Assembly (NCBI GenBank): GCA_963657295.1
Contig: CAVKMX010000054.1
Coordinates: 1 to 15,297 of the forward strand
DNA length: 15,297 nucleotides
From: CAG-791 sp963657295
Lineage (GTDB): Bacteria; Bacillota; Clostridia; Lachnospirales; Lachnospiraceae
Direction of reading: 5' to 3'
Below the pieces are notes generated by a model that was not told the origin of the DNA, did not search any database, and saw nothing but the letters and a program-made list of their open reading frames with translations. The position numbers and the translations under genes are program-made. Below, piece after piece: positions 15,097 through 15,297 of the stretch (the stretch's first letter is position 1; every line of letters starts with the position of its first letter).

Positions 15097-15297
15097 CACG
15101 CAATTCCTTCCTGTGCTCTTGCAAGTCTCTCCCGCATCGGGTTCCCCTCCGAGGGAGCATCCGGCTGCAGCAGCCAGCAGCGCGCACAGCGATTTCCGAT
15201 TTCCACAAACGGCGGACATTCCCCGGCACAGATGGTGCGGGCGTACGGGCAACGGCTGGCAAAGGGACACCCCTCCGGCGGCCTTGTCATGTCCGGG
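15096..15297 (-). CDS. OppD/DppD-type peptide ABC transporter ATP-binding protein, C-terminal 66 residues
   Basis: Only the C-terminal end is in the window; the gene continues past position 15297. The visible part starts PDMTRPPEGCPFASRCPYA and ends in ARAQEGIA, the conserved C-terminal oligopeptide/dipeptide-transporter extension. Its cysteines are in GCPF, SRCPYA, TIC, GEC and RCARCW. The family places a metal or iron-sulfur site in this region in some members. The stop codon TGA at 15098-15096 overlaps the OppF-like start by one base. The ATPase core itself is not visible, so the assignment rests on the extension and the neighbouring gene. Confidence 0.85.
   Translation of the reverse strand, partial: PDMTRPPEGCPFASRCPYARTICAGECPPFVEIGNRCARCWLLQPDAPSEGNPMRERLARAQEGIA

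Overview
The window is GC-rich, low-gene-diversity bacterial chromosome that looks like a Clostridia genome, most likely Lachnospiraceae. The evidence is the addB-addA order, the AddB iron-sulfur type nuclease, strong AGGAGG-like ribosome binding sites, a Gram-positive lipoprotein binding protein, and AddA's N-terminus, which resembles Lachnospiraceae homologues. The family assignment is an inference from protein character, not a search result. I see no tRNA, rRNA, insertion sequence, CRISPR array, phage gene or sign of recent transfer.

Layout, left to right. (1) Positions 1-194 are the upstream region of a plus-strand gene, with a strong hairpin and a plausible promoter. (2) 195-2006 (+) encodes a cytoplasmic family 43 glycoside hydrolase with C-terminal discoidin-like and fibronectin-III-like parts. 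It is the only plus-strand gene. (3) 2112-9651 (-) is the addB-addA pair, the Firmicutes RecBCD equivalent for double-strand break repair. It converges on the hydrolase gene. (4) 9847-10446 (-) is a small acidic, membrane-anchored protein of unknown function with its own promoter, leader and terminator. (5) 10593-11567 (-) is a ten-helix EamA/DMT transporter with a recognisable promoter. (6) 11716-15297 (-) is the 3' part of an oligopeptide ABC transporter operon: the end of an OppD/DppD-type ATPase, an OppF/DppF-type ATPase overlapping it by one base, a substrate-binding lipoprotein, and a cyclophilin 13 bases downstream. A 16-bp-stem terminator closes it. The permease genes are not in the window and are presumably upstream, beyond position 15297.

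How the genes work together. AddA and AddB form one heterodimeric helicase-nuclease. The OppD-like and OppF-like ATPases would energise a peptide importer whose external receptor is the lipoprotein, and the cyclophilin is probably co-transcribed with it. The hydrolase, the EamA transporter and the 199-residue protein stand alone.

I did not find a convincing undescribed system. Points worth a second look are the unannotated 199-residue protein, the lack of a visible promoter between its terminator and addB, the AddA start codon (TTG preferred over ATG), two stacked hairpins ahead of the binding-protein gene, cysteine clusters at the C-termini of both peptide-transporter ATPases, and a cyclophilin with an atypical active-site strand.
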